From: an uncultured Eubacteriales bacterium
GTDB lineage: Bacteria > Bacillota > Clostridia > Christensenellales > Aristaeellaceae
DNA: 64,000 nucleotides
Assembly (NCBI GenBank): GCA_902795275.1
Contig: CADBKQ010000001.1
Coordinates: forward strand, 164,582-228,581
Direction: 5' to 3'
Each line of letters starts with the position of its first letter. Positions within the stretch are counted from its first letter, which is position 1. Under the pieces are notes generated by a model. It did not search any database. It saw nothing but the letters and a program-made list of their open reading frames with translations, and was not told the origin of the DNA. This document shows, in pieces, positions 49,685 through 58,198 of the stretch. A program made the position numbers and the translations under genes.

Positions 49685-50714
49685 ATTGGTTCGCCTCCCG
49701 CAGGGAAAGAATTTGCAGCATCACCTTTTCCAGGCTGCCCGCGTCCGTCAGCTGGCCGGACTTGACCAGGTATTCCGTGTCCAGGCACAGCCGGGCCATT
49801 TCGTTCAGTTGCTCCTGGGTGTAGGCCCGCGCCGTGTCCAGCAGCTTCCGGGCCGCGAAGGGCGGCACGCCGATCTTCCCGGCGATTTCGCCCTGCTGGG
49901 AACAGGCGGCGGCCATGGCCTTGGCGTAGGCAAGCTGGCGGCATTGGCGGCCCAGGAGGGAAAGCAGCATCAAGCGTTCTTCCCCGTCCCGCAGCAGCGC
50001 TTCCAGCATATGGAGAGCCTTTGCGCCCTGGCCGGAAAGCAGGGTGTCCGCCATGTCGTACACCTTGTATTCCGTGGACTGCACGCACACGGCGGCGATG
50101 TCCTCCTCGGTCACTTCTTCCCGCTCGCCCGCATAAGCGGCCAGCTTGCCCAGCTCGTTGGAAAGCATCGTCAGGTCGCGCCCGGCGGAGAACCACAGCC
50201 TTTGGCAGGCGGACAGGCTGATTTTCTTGCCCGCTTTTTTCAGCGTGGCGGCGATCCAGCGGGCCAGCTCCCTGTCGTCCAGCGGGTCGAAGGAAACGAT
50301 CTGCGCTTTCTTTTTGAACACCTGGTACAGCTTTTTCCGCCCGTCGGCCCTGCCCCGCACGAAAAACACGATCACCGCTGTGTCGGGAAGTCGATCTAAA
50401 TAAGCGTCCAGCTCCTTCACCGCGCTGTCCTCGTCGTAGTCCTTGGCCTTGCCCGCGGTCAGCAGGGCGCTGTCCCGCACCTCGATAAAGCGCCGGTCGC
50501 TCATAAAGGGCAGGGTTTCGGCGGCGGCAATCAGCGCGTCGGGCGCGGGGTCGATGAGCCGGGCATCGTTCATCATGGCAAAGTCGCCCCCGGCGATTTT
50601 TTCCCGCAGGGCTTTCAGGGCGGAGCGCTTGGTGTATTCCTCCTCGCCCTCAAACAGATAGCACCCGCCCACGTTTCCCTGCTTGAGGGCGGCGAAAAAT
50701 TCCGTGTGATTCAT
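49674..50714 (-). CDS. holA: DNA polymerase III delta subunit
   Basis: The 346-residue clamp-loader subunit begins with the family pattern FFAALKQGNVGGCYLFEGEEEY and PFMSDRRFIEVRDSALL (about 67-83). AVIVFFVRGRADGRKKLYQVF lies in the second domain, and a helical C-terminal domain includes LSLLGRQCRQLAYAK. It overlaps comEC by 4 bases and rsmG by 11 bases, a pairing with comEC that is common in Firmicutes. Confidence 0.93.
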   Translation of the reverse strand: MNHTEFFAALKQGNVGGCYLFEGEEEYTKRSALKALREKIAGGDFAMMNDARLIDPAPDALIAAAETLPFMSDRRFIEVRDSALLTAGKAKDYDEDSAVKELDAYLDRLPDTAVIVFFVRGRADGRKKLYQVFKKKAQIVSFDPLDDRELARWIAATLKKAGKKISLSACQRLWFSAGRDLTMLSNELGKLAAYAGEREEVTEEDIAAVCVQSTEYKVYDMADTLLSGQGAKALHMLEALLRDGEERLMLLSLLGRQCRQLAYAKAMAAACSQQGEIAGKIGVPPFAARKLLDTARAYTQEQLNEMARLCLDTEYLVKSGQLTDAGSLEKVMLQILSLREANQYGV

Positions 50715-53017
50715 GGCTGTTCCTTTTCGTTCAAAAACGTTGTGACCGCCGCCTTACTGTCCCGGACGGTGACAGTCACCGCGCCGGTCTTGCCGGTGTG
50801 ATAGAGTACCGCGTTTTCCGTTTGGATGCGCTTGACCGTGTCGGGATTGGGCAGGCGGCTGTTCGTACGGCTGGCCGTTACGATCGCGGCCCGGGGCGAT
50901 ACGGCTTTCAGAAAATCCGTGCCGGTGCTGTCCTTGCTGCCGTGATGGGCGATTTTCAGGATGTCCGCGCGCCGGGCGGCGTAGGCTTCATAATCGCCGG
51001 GAATGTCGGCGCAGGAGAGCAGACGCACGCCGTCCAGATTGCACAGCAGGCACAGGCTGTACCGGTTGGCGTCCTGCCCGGGACGCACGGTGCCGGGTAG
51101 GGGCCAGGCGGCGGTGAGCGCGCAGCGGGAAAGGCGAATCTCGTCCCCGGCGGCAAGGTGGACGATGGGAACGCCCCGGGCCTTCAGCGCGTCCAGCAAC
51201 GCCAGGCATTGTGCATCGACCTGCTGTTCCTCCGCGCCTTGTGGCAGGTACACCGCGCCGATGGGAATGTCTTCCTCCAGCAGCCGTTCCACGCCCAGGC
51301 AGTGGTCGGCATGCAGATGGGTCAGAATCAGGTGGTCGGCCTGCCTGCCGGTGGAAAGCAGATAAGCCGCCGTGTCGCCGCCGTAATCGCCGGTGTCGAT
51401 GAGGACGGTTTCGCTTCCGTCGGTCAGGATGGCCGCGTCGGCCTGGCCCGCGGAAAGCTGGATGAACTGCACGTCCCGGCACAGCGTCAGCCGCCACGCG
51501 CCGAAGGAAAGGGCCAGGGCCATCAGAGCGCAGGCCAGCTTTTTCTTCCGGGAGAGAACCATATACCGGGTCGTCAGCGCCAAGGCCAGAACCGCCGCCA
51601 ACACGCAGTACCAGGGCAGCGACGGCACGCGGAAGGACGCGAAGGGCAGCTTTCCCTGCCAGGTCACAGCCGCGATGACGCCGCGGGTGACGGGGTTGAT
51701 AAACGCTGCCAGCCACAGCCCGCCCCGGAGCCAGACGCACCCGACGGTGGTGATCAGCAGATACGCGGGCAGCAGCAAGGAAAAGAGAGCGCAGGCCAGC
51801 GGATTCACAAAAAGCCCGATCAGCGAAAGCCGATGGAAAATCTGGATGGTGGGAAGGGCGACCCCGGCAGTGGCGGCAGCGGTGACCCGCCAGGCGGAAA
51901 GGATTGCCTGCCCCGGCCCGCGGCTGCCGGGATCGGGAAGCGAACCGCCGAAGGTCACGATGCCCAGCACCGCGCAGAAGGAAAGCTGGAAGCTGGCGGA
52001 AAACAAATCCAGGGGCCGGAACAGCAGAATGAACAGAAACGCCGCGCTGAGCGTGGTCAGATGGTCGGGAGCACGTCGGATGACCCGCCTCCAGGCGGCA
52101 AGCAGCAGGAGAATTGACGCCCGCACAACGGGTGCGGCGAAATCCAGCAGGGCGCAGTAGGCCAGCAGGAACGCGCCCAGGACATACAGCCGCGCTTTCG
52201 GGCCGTAAAACCGCCGCAGCGGAACCATCAGCAGCCCCGCCAGCAATCCCACATGCAGCCCGGACACTGCCAGCAGATGCGCCGCGCCCGCGTCGGAAAA
52301 GCCCTTGAGGGTCTCCTCGGGCAGCTGTTCCCGCTGGCCCAGCAGCAGCGCTTCGGGCAGCGCGCTGTCCTCGCCGAAGATCAGGCGCACCCGGGCGGTC
52401 AAATGTTGCTTTAGGTGATAGAAAACAGAAAATACGCCCCGTCCCGGATGGCTCAGGTTTTCCGTTTCCCGTGCGCCGGATACGCCCGCCGGAACGCCTC
52501 TTTGCAGCAGGTACATGCGGAAGTCAAAGCCGTGAGGGTTCACCCGGCCCTGGGGATGGTACAGCCTGCCTTCAAAGGATACCCGGTCGCCTTCGCACGG
52601 CAGGAAGGGCTGCTCCGCGTCCGGGGTATACGTCCAGTACAGCCTGCCCAGCCGCGCAGGGCTTTTCTCCGTTTCGATGACAGCGTTTTCCAGATAGGCC
52701 GCCGCCGTGCCGTTTTCCCGCAGGGCCGCGTCGCAGGAGAGAACGCCCGTCACACGGTATTTGCCTTCTTCCGGCAGCGCGGGATGGCTGTGCCAGCCGC
52801 CCAGCAGAGCGCCCAAAAACAGAAAACAGGCCATCGCGCCGACCACGCGCTTCCCGCCGATCCGCGGCAGAAGCGCCGTGGCAACGGCTGCCGCAGCCAG
52901 GCCCAGCGCGTACAGCGCCGGACGCCAGGCAAACGAAACGCCCGCTCCGATCCCCAATCCAAAAGCCAAGGCAGCGCAGGCCAGCGGACGTTGGTGATGA
53001 AACGGGCGGACGCTCAC
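50711..53017 (-). CDS. comEC: DNA internalisation channel protein ComEC/Rec2
   Basis: The 768-residue protein has the three ComEC parts. An N-terminal region of helices and a small soluble OB-like domain (about 1-190) precedes the competence domain with about eight helices, including LLAVSGLHVGLLAGLL (about 254-269). A C-terminal metallo-beta-lactamase domain (about 525-768) has LTHLHADHCLGVE (HxHxDH, about 573) and IAHHGSKDS. It would carry single-stranded DNA across the membrane and may digest the other strand. With the ComEA-like gene at 46.9 kb it suggests natural transformation ability, though pilus genes are not in the window. It overlaps the upstream hydrolase and holA. Confidence 0.94.
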   Translation of the reverse strand: MSVRPFHHQRPLACAALAFGLGIGAGVSFAWRPALYALGLAAAAVATALLPRIGGKRVVGAMACFLFLGALLGGWHSHPALPEEGKYRVTGVLSCDAALRENGTAAAYLENAVIETEKSPARLGRLYWTYTPDAEQPFLPCEGDRVSFEGRLYHPQGRVNPHGFDFRMYLLQRGVPAGVSGARETENLSHPGRGVFSVFYHLKQHLTARVRLIFGEDSALPEALLLGQREQLPEETLKGFSDAGAAHLLAVSGLHVGLLAGLLMVPLRRFYGPKARLYVLGAFLLAYCALLDFAAPVVRASILLLLAAWRRVIRRAPDHLTTLSAAFLFILLFRPLDLFSASFQLSFCAVLGIVTFGGSLPDPGSRGPGQAILSAWRVTAAATAGVALPTIQIFHRLSLIGLFVNPLACALFSLLLPAYLLITTVGCVWLRGGLWLAAFINPVTRGVIAAVTWQGKLPFASFRVPSLPWYCVLAAVLALALTTRYMVLSRKKKLACALMALALSFGAWRLTLCRDVQFIQLSAGQADAAILTDGSETVLIDTGDYGGDTAAYLLSTGRQADHLILTHLHADHCLGVERLLEEDIPIGAVYLPQGAEEQQVDAQCLALLDALKARGVPIVHLAAGDEIRLSRCALTAAWPLPGTVRPGQDANRYSLCLLCNLDGVRLLSCADIPGDYEAYAARRADILKIAHHGSKDSTGTDFLKAVSPRAAIVTASRTNSRLPNPDTVKRIQTENAVLYHTGKTGAVTVTVRDSKAAVTTFLNEKEQP

Positions 53018-53721
53018 AGGCGGATCACCAGCCCCGGAAACACCGCCTGGGCCCGGGGATATTCCGCCTGGGCCTCCTTGACCAGGGTGGCGGGTTCATG
53101 CCGGACGGGCAGGTGGGTCAGGTACAGCGCCCTGGCGTTGGCTTCCTTCGCCAGCCCGGCGGCGCGGAGGGCGCTCATGTGGGGCTTGGCCTCCGCCCAT
53201 TCCTCCTCCAGGAACGCGGCGTCGGCCAGCAGCAGATCGGCGTTTTCGGCGAAGGCGGACAGCCCGGCGCAGTCGTTGGTGTCGCCGGTAAAGACGAAGG
53301 TTTTGTTCCCGTCGGTCAGCTTCAAGGCCCGGCAGGGGACGGGATGGCGGACGGGCATGTTCTGAACCGTCAGGCCCGCGATTTCCAGCGTGTCGGGATA
53401 GGGCCGCACGTCAAAGGCGGGCGCGGTCAAAAGCGCCCGGAAGGGGCTGTCGTCCTCGCCCGGCACGTACACCGGCAGGGTCTTGCCCGCGATTTCCAGA
53501 TAATAGCGCAGCACCAGCAGGTCGCTGGCGTGGTCAAAATGCAGGTGGGAAAGCAGCACGCCTTCCAGCTGCGCCGGGTCGCACAGGCGCATCAGCCGCC
53601 CCATCACGCCCGCGCCGCAGTCCATCAGCAGCAGCTTTCCATGGTTTTCGATCAGGTATCCGCTGGTGGCCCCGCCCGCCGGGGGATACGGGCCGTGACA
53701 GCCCAGGATGTGGAGTTTCAT
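53014..53721 (-). CDS. MBL-fold metallo-hydrolase, YhfI-like
   Basis: The 235-residue protein is a metallo-beta-lactamase-fold hydrolase with the metal motif LSHLHFDHASD (about 58-68), LLMDCGAGVMGRL, FVFTGDTNDCAGL (about 143) and YLTHLPVRH. It resembles B. subtilis YhfI and the RNase Z-like subgroup, but lacks evident features needed to assign a nuclease substrate. Its stop overlaps the comEC start by 4 bases, so it heads the comEC-holA-rsmG transcript. Its 5' side is a long simple-repeat region. Confidence 0.88.
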   Translation of the reverse strand: MKLHILGCHGPYPPAGGATSGYLIENHGKLLLMDCGAGVMGRLMRLCDPAQLEGVLLSHLHFDHASDLLVLRYYLEIAGKTLPVYVPGEDDSPFRALLTAPAFDVRPYPDTLEIAGLTVQNMPVRHPVPCRALKLTDGNKTFVFTGDTNDCAGLSAFAENADLLLADAAFLEEEWAEAKPHMSALRAAGLAKEANARALYLTHLPVRHEPATLVKEAQAEYPRAQAVFPGLVIRL

Positions 53722-53738
53722 GGTGTACCTCGCTTTTT

Positions 53739-53948
53739 TAGGGATTAGGGATTAGGGATTAGGGAGTATGACGAGGCAACCAGCGCGAAGCGCGGTTCGC
53801 CGTCCCGCCGCTTCCGTATGGAAAAGCGGCGGGCGTCAGGGAATGAGGGAATAGGGATTAGGAAAGATCGTGTGTGATAGCATTCCAGAGAATGGAAACC
53901 AACGAAAAATCAAAACAAAATGACAAATCCCTAATCCCTATTCCCTAA
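53739..53948. repeat. Composite repeat region: TAATCCC words plus 90-bp inverted-repeat unit (copy 1)
   Basis: GGGATTA heptamers (about 53740-53765) lead into a 90-bp unit (53761-53850) that recurs, inverted and with about two differences, at 54917-55006. Within it CCCGCCGCTT and AAGCGGCGGG form a hairpin. A second TAATCCC-type element (53847-53950) follows with the ATGGAAACCAACGAAAAAT-like core also seen at 19.0 kb. Its right arm supplies the stop codon region of walJ. Confidence 0.8.
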
Positions 53949-54749
53949 TCACTCAATTTCAAACTTCTTACTCACCCTGTCACGCCAGGCCAGGCCCAGG
54001 TGGAGATCCTCGCCGATGCGGACGCCCGCGCGGGAAAGAATGTCCGTATGCGTCTGCATGGCCAGCTCCGGGGTGTTGTTCTCGCCGCTTAAATGGCCCA
54101 GCAGCACTTCGCGCACGCCCGTATCCAGCAGTTCCAGCAGCGCTTCCGCGCTGGCCTGGTTGGACAGATGGCCGTGATTGCTCAGGATTCTTTGCTTCAA
54201 ATACAGCGAATAATGCGGGTTCAGGCGCAATAGTTCCGGGTCATGGTTGCTTTCCAGCAGCAGCACGTCCACCCCTGCCAAGGCCTTGAGCACGCTCTTG
54301 CGCGCATAGCCCATGTCCGTGGCCGTCGCCGCGCTGCGCCCGCCGTAATACACCCGGTAGCCCACCGGGTCGGCGGCGTCGTGGGGGATGGGGAAGGGGT
54401 GCAGCGCCAGGTCGCCGATATAAAAGTCGTTTTCATCCTCAAAGACGCGGCGGTTCGCCGGGTGGATTTCGCCGATGGTGCGGGCCATGGCGTTCCAGGT
54501 GCGCTCGTTGGCGTAGATCGGCACGTGGTATTTGCGGCTGATAATGCCCACGCCCTTCACATGGTCGCTGTGCTCATGGGTGACGGCGATGCCGTTCAGG
54601 GTTTCCGGCAGCACGTTAATTTCCCGCAGCGCCCCTTCGATGGCCTTGCCCGTCATGCCCGCGTCGATTAGTATTCTCGTATCTCCCGCACCGATGAACA
54701 GCGCGTTTCCGCTGCTCCCGCTGAAAAGCGGGCAGAATGTAAACCGCAT
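53949..54749 (-). CDS. walJ: MBL-fold metallo-hydrolase WalJ (YycJ)
   Basis: The 266-residue protein starts RFTFCPLFSGSSGNALFIG and has ILIDAGMTGKAIEGAL, the metal site THEHSDHVKGVGI (about 56-68) and LLLESNHDPELL (about 161). This is the WalJ/YycJ family, encoded beside the WalRK wall-homeostasis system in bacilli; here no walRK is adjacent. WalJ has been linked to cell division and DNA repair or exonuclease activity, but its substrate is unsettled. Its last codons and stop lie at the edge of a TAATCCC repeat. It is enclosed by a 90-bp inverted repeat pair and has its own promoter. Confidence 0.88.
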   Translation of the reverse strand: MRFTFCPLFSGSSGNALFIGAGDTRILIDAGMTGKAIEGALREINVLPETLNGIAVTHEHSDHVKGVGIISRKYHVPIYANERTWNAMARTIGEIHPANRRVFEDENDFYIGDLALHPFPIPHDAADPVGYRVYYGGRSAATATDMGYARKSVLKALAGVDVLLLESNHDPELLRLNPHYSLYLKQRILSNHGHLSNQASAEALLELLDTGVREVLLGHLSGENNTPELAMQTHTDILSRAGVRIGEDLHLGLAWRDRVSKKFEIE

Positions 54750-54790
54750 GCCTGTTTCCTTTCAAGAAGAATCAAAACCGTTTCTGGTAC

Positions 54791-54819
54791 ATTATAACCG
54801 GATTTGACCATTCTTGCAA
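54791..54819 (-). promoter_or_regulatory. Sigma-A promoter for walJ
   Basis: On the minus strand TTGCAA (54819-54814), 17 bases and TATAAT (54796-54791). Confidence 0.8.
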
Positions 54820-54916
54820 GAGCGGGGAGAAAGATTGTAGGGCGAACGCATGAATTGCACAAGATGAAGGACGACCCCAAAAGCCTTCCCCTTGAGAGGA
54901 AGGCTCTTGGTCGGGT

Positions 54917-55038
54917 TCCCTCATTTCCTGACGCCCGCCGCTTTTCCATACGGAAGCGGCGGGACGGCGAACCGCGCTTCGCGCCGGTTGCCTCGTCATA
55001 CTCCCTAATCCCTATTCCCTAATCCCTATTCCCTCCCC
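54917..55038. repeat. 90-bp inverted-repeat unit (copy 2) plus TAATCCC words
   Basis: 54917-55006 is the reverse complement of 53761-53850 with about two substitutions. It is followed by CCCTAATCCCTATTCCC heptamers to about 55035. It lies between the walJ and ZorA-like promoters. Confidence 0.85.
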
Positions 55039-55071
55039 CTCACTTTTTACACTTCATTCATTACAAATTTA

Positions 55072-55100
55072 TTGCAATTTTGGGGAAAATCTATTACAAT
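55072..55100 (+). promoter_or_regulatory. Sigma-A promoter of the ZorA-like operon
   Basis: TTGCAA (55072-55077), 17 bases and TACAAT (55095-55100). The ATG at 55130 is 29 bases downstream after GGAGG. Confidence 0.8.
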
Positions 55101-55129
55101 GTAGGGGCGACGCAGCGGAAGGAGGAAAA

Positions 55130-56701
55130 ATGCTGATGGAAAACTTCGTGGAGAACCTCGCTGCCAACCTGACTGATTTTGTGGTGTATTTCGCCATTGG
55201 CCTGGTGATGCTGATCGGGCTGGTGAAGTGTGTTTTTCCCCTGACGCGGGGCGCGCGGCATCTGCGGCGGGGCATCCACCTGCTGGAAACCAGCACGGGG
55301 GAGGGCCGTCCCGTGTGGCAGGACGTGCTGTTTTTGGGCAAGGAACTGCAGGGCCCCTGGCGGCGGTTCCTGGTGAACGCGGAGCAATTGGACGCCCGCG
55401 GCCTCAACTGCAACGTGGAGGACTATATCAACGATGACACCGTGATCGGCGGCCTGGGCCATCTGCAATTGGGCGAGGTCATCCCCTCGCTGCTCACCAG
55501 CCTGGGCATTTTGGGCACCTTTATCGGCCTGATGCGCGGCCTGGGCGGGCTGGATATGACCGACGCTGCCAAGACCATGGAGGGCATTCCCCGGCTGATC
55601 GGCGGCATGACCTTCGCCTTCATGACCTCCATCGCGGGCATTTCCTGCTCCCTGGTGTTCAACATGTTCAACCGCATGGCCTACGGCAGCGTCACCGGCG
55701 CGATCGACGATTTCACCGACGCCTTTGCCGACCTGGTGATGCAAAAGCCCCTGGAAGACAACGTGCAGATGATCTGCCAGCAGGAGGATCAGGCCCTGCT
55801 GCTGCGCCAGGTGAGCGCCGATATGGGCCAGCGGGTCAGCGAGGGCATCATCGCGGGCGTGCAGCAAAGCCTGACGCCCGTGACCCAGAGCATGAACAAT
55901 TTCATCCTGGGCCAGACCCAGGGCCAGCTGGAGGGCGTTGCGAACATCGCCGCCCAGTTCGTGAACCACATGAACCGGATGCTGGGCAGCCAGTTCACCC
56001 AATTGGGCCAGACCTTGTCCCAGGTGAACCAGGCCCAGGCTGTGTCCTTTGAATCCCTGGACCGGTCCATGCAGGCGTCGGAGGAAATCCTCAACGGCAT
56101 GCATCAGGTGCAGGACACCACTCGGCGGGTGATGGAAAAGTTTGAAAGCTACGTGGAAACCATCGAAAAGGCCGACGAGAGAAACAGCGCCTTCCTCACC
56201 CACGGCAGCCAGGTGCTGTCCGGCATGATGACCGCCACCCAGGAACAGACCGACTTCATGGCCGACCTCAAAACCGCCCAGCAGGACATCCGCGAATCCA
56301 TGCGCGGCTACGCCGACTGGAGCGGGCGCGTGATGAAGGCGGTGCAGGATCAGGCCGACGGGGCCATGAACGTGACCGCCAGCATGACCGCCCAGATGGA
56401 CGCCAGCAGCAAGCGCCTGGCCGAAACCTACACCGCCTTCGTGGAAAACCTGTCCGGCGGGTTCAGCCGGGCCATGAGCCTGTTCAACGACAACGTGACC
56501 GGCGCGCTGAACGCCATGAACGAACGCCTGGAGGAGATTCGCCGCCTGAACGCGGACAGCCCCGCCCCGACCGCCCAATTGGAAAAGGAAGCGGAGGGCT
56601 GCGTGAAAGCCCTGGGCAGCTTGCAGCGGGCGCTGACCGCCATGACCAAGGAACTGGAAAAAGCAAAGCCCGACGCGCCCAAGCCCGCGAAGGAGGCGTG
56701 A
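55130..56701 (+). CDS. MotA/TolQ/ExbB-family channel protein with long helical tail (ZorA-like)
   Basis: The 523-residue protein has a MotA/ExbB core: a first helix at about 12-34, then a cytosolic loop, LLTSLGILGTFIGLMRGLGG (about 121-140) and MTFAFMTSIAGISCSLVFNMF (about 160-180). The SLGILGTFIGL stretch is the proton-channel signature of the family and is shared with ZorA of the Zorya anti-phage systems. From about 190 to 505 there is an almost continuous Gln/Met/Glu-rich amphipathic helix, a long coiled coil reaching into the cytosol as in ZorA. It is first in a four-gene unit with a MotB/OmpA partner one base downstream. No ZorC, ZorD or ZorE follows. A defence role is possible, but a wall-remodelling motor fits the neighbours equally well. 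Confidence 0.8.
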   Translation: MLMENFVENLAANLTDFVVYFAIGLVMLIGLVKCVFPLTRGARHLRRGIHLLETSTGEGRPVWQDVLFLGKELQGPWRRFLVNAEQLDARGLNCNVEDYINDDTVIGGLGHLQLGEVIPSLLTSLGILGTFIGLMRGLGGLDMTDAAKTMEGIPRLIGGMTFAFMTSIAGISCSLVFNMFNRMAYGSVTGAIDDFTDAFADLVMQKPLEDNVQMICQQEDQALLLRQVSADMGQRVSEGIIAGVQQSLTPVTQSMNNFILGQTQGQLEGVANIAAQFVNHMNRMLGSQFTQLGQTLSQVNQAQAVSFESLDRSMQASEEILNGMHQVQDTTRRVMEKFESYVETIEKADERNSAFLTHGSQVLSGMMTATQEQTDFMADLKTAQQDIRESMRGYADWSGRVMKAVQDQADGAMNVTASMTAQMDASSKRLAETYTAFVENLSGGFSRAMSLFNDNVTGALNAMNERLEEIRRLNADSPAPTAQLEKEAEGCVKALGSLQRALTAMTKELEKAKPDAPKPAKEA

Positions 56702-56702
56702 T

Positions 56703-57713
56703 ATGCAGTCTCGCAGAAGGATTCACCGCGCTTCCGGCGGCGGCGACCACGGCTCCCACTGGATCTCGTATTCGGACATGATGGCCTCGCTGCTGCTGGT
56801 GTTCGTGCTGGCAGTGATTTACAGCGTATACCAGTATTACAGCATGCTGGAAATCAAAACCAACCAGCTGAACGAGCAGCAGGCGGAATTGGATCGCGCC
56901 ACCATCACCCTGGTGCAGCGGGAGAAAGAACTGGAAGCGGCGAACGTGACCCTCATGGGCAAGCAGGAGGAATTGGCCGCCATCCAGATTCAGCTGGATC
57001 AGCAGGAGAACGATCTCCACGCCGCCCAGGACGCCCTGAAAACCAAAGAAGAAGAGCAGGCCGCCCTGCAATTGCAGCTGGCGACGCAGGCCGACGCCCT
57101 CGCCGCCATGCAGAGCGTGCTGGACGCCCAGCGGGCCGAAATGCTCACCTACCAGCGCCGCATCGACGATATGGTGGGCGTGCGCAGCAAGATCATTGAG
57201 GAACTCAGGAGCGCCTTCGCCGCGGCGAACCTCGGCGCTTCTGTGGACAGAACCACCGGCGACATCGTGCTGGAAAGCACCGTGTTCTTCGATTCCAATT
57301 CCAGCACCATCAAGGACGAAGGCAAGGCGCTGCTGTCCCGCTTCCTGCCGGTGTACCTGGGCGTGCTGATGCGGCCGGAGTACGCGGACTACGTGGGCGA
57401 GATCGTGATCGAGGGCCACACCGACACCGCGGGCTCCTACCTGACCAACCTGCGCCTTTCCCAGAACCGCGCCCTGTCCGTGGCGGAATACTGCCTGCAA
57501 CTGCCCACGCTCAGCCGCATCCAGGTGACACAGCTGCAAAAGCTGATGACCGCGAAGGGCCGCAGCTATTCCGACCCGATTTATAAGCCGGACGGCTCCG
57601 TGGACATGGACGCTTCCCGCCGGGTGGAATTCAAGTTCCGCCTCAAGGACGCGGAGATGATCCAGGAGATGAACCGCATTCTGACCCAGATGGAGGCGAC
57701 GGATACCCATTGA
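56703..57713 (+). CDS. MotB/OmpA-family peptidoglycan-binding stator protein (ZorB-like)
   Basis: The 336-residue partner has a short basic cytosolic start and one membrane helix (about 23-47) carrying the ion-coordinating Asp25 in WISYSDMMASLLLVFVL, equivalent to MotB Asp32. A coiled coil (about 50-155) rich in Gln/Glu/Leu precedes the OmpA-like domain (about 190-330) with VFFDSNSSTIKDEGK, IVIEGHTDTAGSY and LRLSQNRALSVAEYC, the residues that hold diaminopimelate in peptidoglycan. The long coil would let the binding domain reach through a thick Gram-positive wall. GGAGG precedes its ATG, and its TGA overlaps the next start. Confidence 0.85.
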   Translation: MQSRRRIHRASGGGDHGSHWISYSDMMASLLLVFVLAVIYSVYQYYSMLEIKTNQLNEQQAELDRATITLVQREKELEAANVTLMGKQEELAAIQIQLDQQENDLHAAQDALKTKEEEQAALQLQLATQADALAAMQSVLDAQRAEMLTYQRRIDDMVGVRSKIIEELRSAFAAANLGASVDRTTGDIVLESTVFFDSNSSTIKDEGKALLSRFLPVYLGVLMRPEYADYVGEIVIEGHTDTAGSYLTNLRLSQNRALSVAEYCLQLPTLSRIQVTQLQKLMTAKGRSYSDPIYKPDGSVDMDASRRVEFKFRLKDAEMIQEMNRILTQMEATDTH

Positions 57714-58198
57714 AAACCGCAGCGATCCTTTTGACAGTGCTGGTGCTGGCCGCGGCGGGCTGCCTGGGCTACGCCCTGTTCAACACCAATCTGCATGTGG
57801 TGGGAAAGAGCCTGGAAGTGCTGCCCGCCTCCCAGCGGATGGCGGAATTCGATACCCTCAAAACCGCCGTGCAGCGCCAGAGCCTGCTGGGCACGGTGCT
57901 GAAAACGGGGGAGATCGGCCCGGCGGAAAACTACTCCTACTACATCTACACCCTGCGCCTGGAAAACAAATGCCTCATCCCCGCCGAGATGGTGGAGCTG
58001 CAAATCGCGCCCCTGGACGGCGACGTGCTGTTCTACTGCGACACGGAGGAAAAGATCATCCCCGCCGGGGAAACCCGCGACGTGTGGTTCGTGCTGCTGA
58101 CGGAAGGCACGCCCCACGCCCTGCGGGAAATCTACGTCACCTATTACCTTTGGGGCCACCCGCAGGAGGTGAAATATACCTATGATTCCGCACGGTAA
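57710..58198 (+). CDS. Membrane-anchored extracytoplasmic protein of unknown family in the ZorAB-like operon
   Basis: A 162-residue protein starting at a TTG that overlaps the stop of the MotB-like gene. The N-terminus is a hydrophobic helix (AAILLTVLVLAAAGCLGYAL), either an anchor or a weak lipobox (AAGC, Cys18). The rest (about 40-162) is a predicted beta-rich domain with YSYYIYTLRLENKCLIPAEM and AGETRDVWFVLLTEG, similar in feel to FxLYD/DUF4352-like Ig folds, but I cannot assign a family. Its 3' end overlaps the dipeptidase start by 17 bases, showing tight coupling. It may be a lid or adaptor between the motor and the wall enzyme (inference). Confidence 0.7.
   Translation: MKTAAILLTVLVLAAAGCLGYALFNTNLHVVGKSLEVLPASQRMAEFDTLKTAVQRQSLLGTVLKTGEIGPAENYSYYIYTLRLENKCLIPAEMVELQIAPLDGDVLFYCDTEEKIIPAGETRDVWFVLLTEGTPHALREIYVTYYLWGHPQEVKYTYDSAR

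Noticed and set aside
55130..57713. A complete Zorya anti-phage system
   Set aside because: ZorA- and ZorB-like genes are present, but ZorC, ZorD and ZorE are absent; the next genes are an anchored unknown protein and a dipeptidase.
55130..57713. Ordinary flagellar stator MotAB
   Set aside because: The channel protein has a roughly 300-residue coiled tail and lacks an evident MotA cytosolic loop arrangement; no flagellar genes are nearby.
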